A stretch of 6,169 bases of DNA from DASRDE01 sp035652755. GTDB lineage: Bacteria > Vulcanimicrobiota > Vulcanimicrobiia > Vulcanimicrobiales > Vulcanimicrobiaceae. The position numbers and the translations under genes are program-made. Where the stretch lies: positions 1 to 6,169 of the forward strand of contig DASRDE010000102.1 in NCBI GenBank assembly GCA_035652755.1, in the 5' to 3' direction. A model generated the notes under the pieces. It worked only from the letters and a program-made list of their open reading frames with translations, was not told where the DNA came from and ran no database searches. Within the stretch, counting starts at the first letter, position 1, and each line of letters opens with the position of its first letter. Of this stretch, positions 5,458-6,169 are shown one piece after another.

Positions 5458-5482
5458 ATACCCACTCGACCGCCTGTTAAAC
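5458..5482 (-). promoter_or_regulatory. Sigma-B-like general stress promoter of the KGG operon
   Basis: On the minus strand GTTTAA (5482-5477) is followed after 13 nt by GGGTAT (5463-5458). The Bacillus sigma-B consensus is GTTTAA, 12-14 nt, GGGTAT, so all twelve bases and the spacing fit. The expected transcription start is near 5451, giving a leader of about 35 nt with GAGGTG before ATG 5416. The genes it serves are KGG proteins, and Bacillus gsiB, the best-known KGG gene, is sigma-B dependent. The regulator itself is not in the window. Confidence 0.8.
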
Positions 5483-5494
5483 GAAGCAGCGGAC

Positions 5495-5498
5495 AGGA
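5495..5498 (+). promoter_or_regulatory. Ribosome binding site deciding the D-aminoacylase start
   Basis: AGGA lies 10 nt before GTG 5509 and 22 nt before the next in-frame GTG (5521). The spacing favours the first and gives the N-terminus MLSTVLRNAAILDGTG. Confidence 0.5.
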
Positions 5499-5508
5499 CT
5501 ATCGCTCA

Positions 5509-6169
5509 GTGTTATCGACGGTGCTGCGCAATGCCGCCATACTCGACGGTACGGGACGAACTGCGTTCTCGACCGACGTCGGCATTGCCGGCGATCGCAT
5601 CGCACTGATCGGCGATCTGACGGGCCGCGAGGCATTGGTCGACATCGACTGCACCGGGAAGACCATCGCGCCCGGTTTTATCGACGTTCATTCCCACAGT
5701 GACGAGCTCTGGCTCGTCCTGCCGCGGTGCGACGGGAAAATCGCCCAAGGCGTGACGACGGAGATCGGCGGGAACTGCGGTTCGTCCGTCGCGCCGCTGC
5801 ACGGTCCCGCGCTCGAGCGTCTCCAACGCAGCGCCGCACGCTACGAGCTGGACGTGCAGTGGCGTACGCTCGAAGAGTTCCTCGCTCTGGTCGAGCGCAA
5901 CGGCGTCGCGCTGAACGTCGCAACGCTGGTCGGCTTGGGAACGACCCGATCGGCCGTCGCCGGCGACGACGCGCGGCGCTTGGAAACGAGCGAAATTGCA
6001 GAGCAGGCGCGGCTGGTCCGCCAAGCGTGCGAAGCGGGCGCGCTCGGCGTCTCGAGCGGTCTCATCTATCCGCCGTCGTCGTATGCCGACGCGCACGAAC
6101 TGGTCGCGATGGCCGATGCCGCACGCGAAGCCGGCGCCCCGCGTTACGCCTCACACGTGCGCGACGAAG
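5509..6169 (+). CDS. D-aminoacylase / N-acyl-D-amino-acid deacylase, N-terminal part
   Basis: The frame is open from GTG 5509 to the right edge, giving 220 residues of an amidohydrolase-superfamily enzyme. Family members hydrolyse N-acyl-D-amino acids to D-amino acid and carboxylate in the cytosol, using a zinc site in a TIM barrel. The small N-terminal beta domain has VLRNAAILDGTGR (5-17) and DVGIAGDRIALIGDL (23-37). The barrel then opens with APGFIDVHSHSD, whose H61-x-H63 are metal ligands. GVTTEIGGNCGSSVAPL (80-96) carries C89 in the GNCG motif, typical of D-aminoacylases as a metal-binding cysteine. GALGVSSGLIYPPSSYAD (about 181-198) is another family hallmark. ASHVRDE near the edge agrees with the next metal-ligand strand (H217). 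The full protein should be near 480-540 residues. D-amino-acid recycling from peptidoglycan or the environment is a reasonable role, but related enzymes act on other N-acyl or dihydropyrimidine-type substrates. It is divergent from the KGG operon across 92 nt. Confidence 0.92.
   Translation, partial: MLSTVLRNAAILDGTGRTAFSTDVGIAGDRIALIGDLTGREALVDIDCTGKTIAPGFIDVHSHSDELWLVLPRCDGKIAQGVTTEIGGNCGSSVAPLHGPALERLQRSAARYELDVQWRTLEEFLALVERNGVALNVATLVGLGTTRSAVAGDDARRLETSEIAEQARLVRQACEAGALGVSSGLIYPPSSYADAHELVAMADAAREAGAPRYASHVRDE

Noticed and set aside
5234..5608. Plus-strand open frame (124 aa) opposite the shorter KGG gene
   Set aside because: It is the antisense shadow of the KGG repeats and runs through the promoter region and into the D-aminoacylase in another frame.
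5512..6096. Minus-strand 194-aa frame over the D-aminoacylase
   Set aside because: The plus-strand frame carries clear D-aminoacylase motifs (HSH, GNCG, GVSSGLIYPP). The minus frame is Arg/Asp-rich shadow sequence.

Overview
The window is GC-rich, gene-dense bacterial DNA with short or overlapping gene junctions and frequent GTG/TTG starts. Apolipoprotein N-acyltransferase (Lnt) and an LptC-like protein indicate a diderm cell with lipoproteins and probably an LPS-type outer membrane. Soil-type candidate phyla such as Eremiobacterota (WPS-2/Vulcanimicrobiota) would fit the GC content, the P/S/T-rich lipoprotein and the KGG stress proteins. That placement is a guess from style; there is no rRNA or other marker here.

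Layout. Positions 1-2013 hold three minus-strand genes, in transcription order: a lipoprotein with a Pro/Ser/Thr-rich linker (1105-2013), a 54-residue cysteine-rich metallothionein-like protein (896-1060), and a GT39-type membrane glycosyltransferase that runs off the left edge (1-929). The last two overlap. Positions 2102-4885 hold a tightly overlapping plus-strand envelope operon: lnt, an lptC-like gene (14-nt overlap) and an unrecognised 187-aa putative lipoprotein (4-nt GTGA overlap). Its 3' end overlaps tail-to-tail with a minus-strand pair of KGG-repeat (GsiB/group-1-LEA-like) hydrophilic stress proteins at 4830-5416. From 5509 to the right edge, on the plus strand, lies the N-terminal part of a D-aminoacylase (N-acyl-D-amino-acid deacylase).

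Two signals stand out. First, the KGG pair is preceded by GTTTAA-N13-GGGTAT (minus strand, 5482-5458). This is an exact match to the general-stress sigma-B consensus known from Bacillus, where the KGG protein gene gsiB is itself a sigma-B target. Finding it in a window that otherwise looks diderm suggests a sigma-B-like stress regulon there. Second, the metallothionein-like gene is very short, overlaps its neighbour and is easily missed. Its CxxxxCxC / YCSxxC / CxCGHPxC pattern is nevertheless clear.

No tRNA, rRNA, CRISPR array, insertion sequence or convincing terminator was seen. No stretch longer than about 100 bases lacks a gene.
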